This document shows positions 61,896 through 64,000 of a stretch of 64,000 bases of DNA, piece after piece. The translations under genes and the position numbers were made by a program. Within the stretch, counting starts at the first letter, position 1. Each line of letters begins with the position of its first letter. The DNA is taken from contig CAJNOJ010000151.1 in assembly GCA_905250025.1 (NCBI GenBank), positions 62,001 through 126,000 of the forward strand, read 5' to 3'. Origin of the DNA: Adineta ricciae. Lineage: Eukaryota > Rotifera > Eurotatoria > Adinetida > Adinetidae. A model generated the notes under the pieces. The model ran no database searches. It saw only the letters and a program-made list of their open reading frames with translations, and was not told the origin of the DNA.

Positions 61896-64000
61896 ATGGC
61901 AAAACAAAATGAACATGTGTCGATTCATATGCCTAAATACGAAGTAAGTCAAGTTGACCTTTTCCATCAGCATCGATTGATTTGGATATAAATAGACTGG
62001 GCCCATCCAATTTCATCCCTTATCCGAAACTCTTCCTACTGATATAGTCGATATTCAAAATTATATTCGTGAAGTATGTCGAATGTACTTATCGAGGTGA
62101 AATGTACTCATGTTTGTTTTGTATTAGAAAGCAGAGAAAAATCTCGAACAGTGTGTATCGTTTGAAGTATCATTACCACCGTCGATAACAGGCATAACGA
62201 GCGAATCGAATAAAGTAGATCAACTATTGGAGAAGAGAATTTTGTGAATAAGGAATTGATTTCAGATTGAATTTCGATCATTGTTTCAAACTCCAACGTT
62301 AAATGAACTTGAGATTGTTTCAACAAATCCCGACGGCTCGTCGATTAAATTGAATAAAGAACAATTGCAAGCAGTTGAACAAACAGGGTATATTTTATAA
62401 ACATTCGTTGATTAAAACCAATAGGATTGTTGCAGAGAATTTCAAGTTGCAAGTATTCATTTTCCTGGGCAACACCATCGATGGCGTTTGAGTAAATTAC
62501 TTCAATCAGGTGTTCAAAAAGCGAATGAAAAACTTTTCAAAGTTAGTTTTACGAATAGTTTGCCAATGAAAATATCCTCTGTCTTCAGGAATTATCATGG
62601 GCTGTTTATATGTTCATTATCTTTGCTCGTGATCGTATTTTTTCAAATACGTTCAGTTTCAGAGCAACGATCAGATCATGGAGACAAGGTCTTGCAAGTC
62701 TAGTTGGTAAGTTAACGAAGAGTTTTATTTCATTCTATTTGAATTGTCTTGTTTTAGATGCTTTTATTGGTTTACCCGCAGTATTTTCTCCTGGAGTCGA
62801 TGTCGAAGTCGAAAATGAACGATTGAAATTTTTAGTAATCGAACTTTCACCACATGTAAGAACAATTCATTCCAAGCGCGAACTTCTCACTGTCAATTTC
62901 TTGTTTAGGCAAGTGAAAAGGAAATGCACGAAGCATTCTGTGCACAAATTCCAACTCTTCTGGATATTATGGAAGAACATTATAAATATCCAAATCGCGT
63001 AGATAAAGTAATGAAAAATTCGAGGCGAACGATCGTGAAGAAATCGATGTTTGTTTCGTTTAGACACGTCCACCACAAATGTTGCCATATCCGCATCATT
63101 TTGTCACACCGAATAATACTGATATTGATCTCCGACTGCATAATCGAGATATGCAGAATAAAATTCAGACGATTGTTAGTTCGCTGTTAAAAGAGCAAAC
63201 ACCGAAAAATTGGTTTAATTCAACGAAACGACGATTGATCAATGAATATAAACGTAATTTCAAACTGATTTTCTGTTTCTTGATGATAACTCGTGCGATT
63301 TCAGACGAAGAAGTTCAATTGTTGAAAGAAGAAGTTGCTAAAAATGTTCAAACTCATTTGAATATGGAATATGCCGAACGTTCATTTACGATTATTGAAC
63401 AATCAAGTGAACTCGAACAATTATCTCCAGGTCTTGGACGTTTATTAGTCGCACAAGCTCGTGCCATTTTAGCCATGCGATCTGTTGTTGATCAATTGAA
63501 TGAAAACTTGGGAAAACATCTCAAAACAGTCGAACAGACCCTTGTACGTGAACATCCAATCAAATCGAAGATTCGTCGATGGTTGGAAAACAAACTATTC
63601 GAAGCGAGAGTTTCCTATATAAAAGAACATGAATGGGATGCTCATCAGTTATCTATTGGACAATGTAAAGCATTAGGAAATCATCAAGCTGCGTATTTCA
63701 TTCAACGTGATTTGACATTTCGAAAAGATGTATGACGTATTCTCTTCTGCACAATATTTTCTCATTTGTATTCTTTAGCACGAGTCCATTCTTCGACATA
63801 ATCTCAAACCACCTCGAGAACCGATTCGTACAATCAATTGTAATCGATCAATTTGGTTGCCAAGTAAAGAATTTCTGTATGAAGTACTGTTGTAGAATTT
63901 GTATTTGTAGAAAACTGGATTGTCGAACGAACATATCCATTACCTATTCAGCGTGTACCGACACGATTTGCGAAAAATACTTATTCAGCTGAAGAAGAAG
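61896..64000 (+). CDS. Uncharacterised multi-exon protein, cut by the window edge
   Basis: The ATG at 61896 opens MAKQNEHVSIHMPKYE, followed by a GTAAGT donor and an acceptor at 61995. About ten exons keep phase to the end of the window: TGPIQFHPLSETLP, IEFRSLFQTPTLNELEIVS, EFQVASIHFPGQHHRWRLSK, ELSWAVYMFIIFARDRIFSN, AFIGLPAVFSPGVDVEVEN, MHEAFCAQIPTLLDIMEEHY, a long helical exon (about 63305-63729), HESILRHNLKPPREPIRTIN and NWIVERTYPLPIQRVP. At least 570 residues are present. The sequence is mixed alpha/beta, with amphipathic helices in the second half (VQLLKEEVAKNVQTHLNMEY). There is no signal peptide. I do not recognise the family; the ordered splicing argues that it is a working gene. It continues beyond 64000. 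Confidence 0.65.

Noticed and set aside
1-64000. Search for tRNA, rRNA, CRISPR arrays, LTR or other retroelements, and rotifer-type telomeric repeats
   Set aside because: No B-box-like tRNA signals in a cloverleaf context, no reverse transcriptase or integrase motifs, and no tandem TGTGGG-like repeats were found by eye.

Overview
The window is animal nuclear DNA and most probably comes from a bdelloid rotifer (Adineta/Rotaria type). It is AT-rich and gene-dense. Introns are mostly 45-65 bp with GTAAGT-like donors and short pyrimidine-AG acceptors. The animal-only genes present (Na/K-ATPase beta, SPARC, synaptojanin, PHLPP, ODAD4/TTC25, SLC22) rule out a fungus or protist. The species-group assignment is an inference from intron size, gene style and two genes of non-metazoan character. 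No organism marker such as rRNA lies in the window.

Layout. 0.8-5.1 kb (+): a secreted GH31 glycosidase of the bacterial sulfoquinovosidase-like type, then a PLP aminotransferase closest in motifs to fungal AGX1. Both look horizontally acquired and both carry short introns. 5.7-6.7 kb: two weak small ORFs. 6.8-14.6 kb (-): a very large gene that starts as the ciliary dynein-docking TPR protein ODAD4/TTC25 and continues, through an 18-nt microexon, into one divergent and six regular PLAT/LH2 domains. 15.3-18.2 kb (+): a small secreted SRCR protein and a membrane-anchored NHL-repeat protein. 18.9-24.2 kb (+): PHLPP (RA-like, PH, LRR, PP2C, PDZ ligand). 26.5-30.1 kb: an inverted pair of type II membrane DxD glycosyltransferase-like genes with a collapsed third copy between them. 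30.8-33.3 kb (+): UTP11 and BUD22/SRFBP1, 70 bp apart, looking like a two-gene operon for ribosome biogenesis. 34.4-37.9 kb (+): Na/K-ATPase beta and SPARC. 38.8-40.2 kb (+): a Pro/Val-rich structural protein, convergent with an uncharacterised propeller-like gene (-, 40.6-42.1 kb). 42.4-49.2 kb (+): synaptojanin with a possible alternative 3' end. 49.6-51.9 kb (+): an SLC22 transporter. 54.5-58.1 kb (+): an uncharacterised coiled-coil/propeller-like protein. 58-61.9 kb: sparse DNA with gene fragments, one small ORF and a 160-bp inserted element flanked by a 10-bp direct repeat. 61.9-64 kb (+): an uncharacterised gene running off the right edge.

Most coding models below were built by joining exons by eye, keeping GT-AG borders and reading phase. 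Where the phase closes exactly (GH31, aminotransferase, NHL protein, glycosyltransferase pair, Pro-rich protein, the 40.6-kb gene) the model is firm. No tRNA, rRNA, CRISPR array, retroelement or telomeric repeat was recognised.
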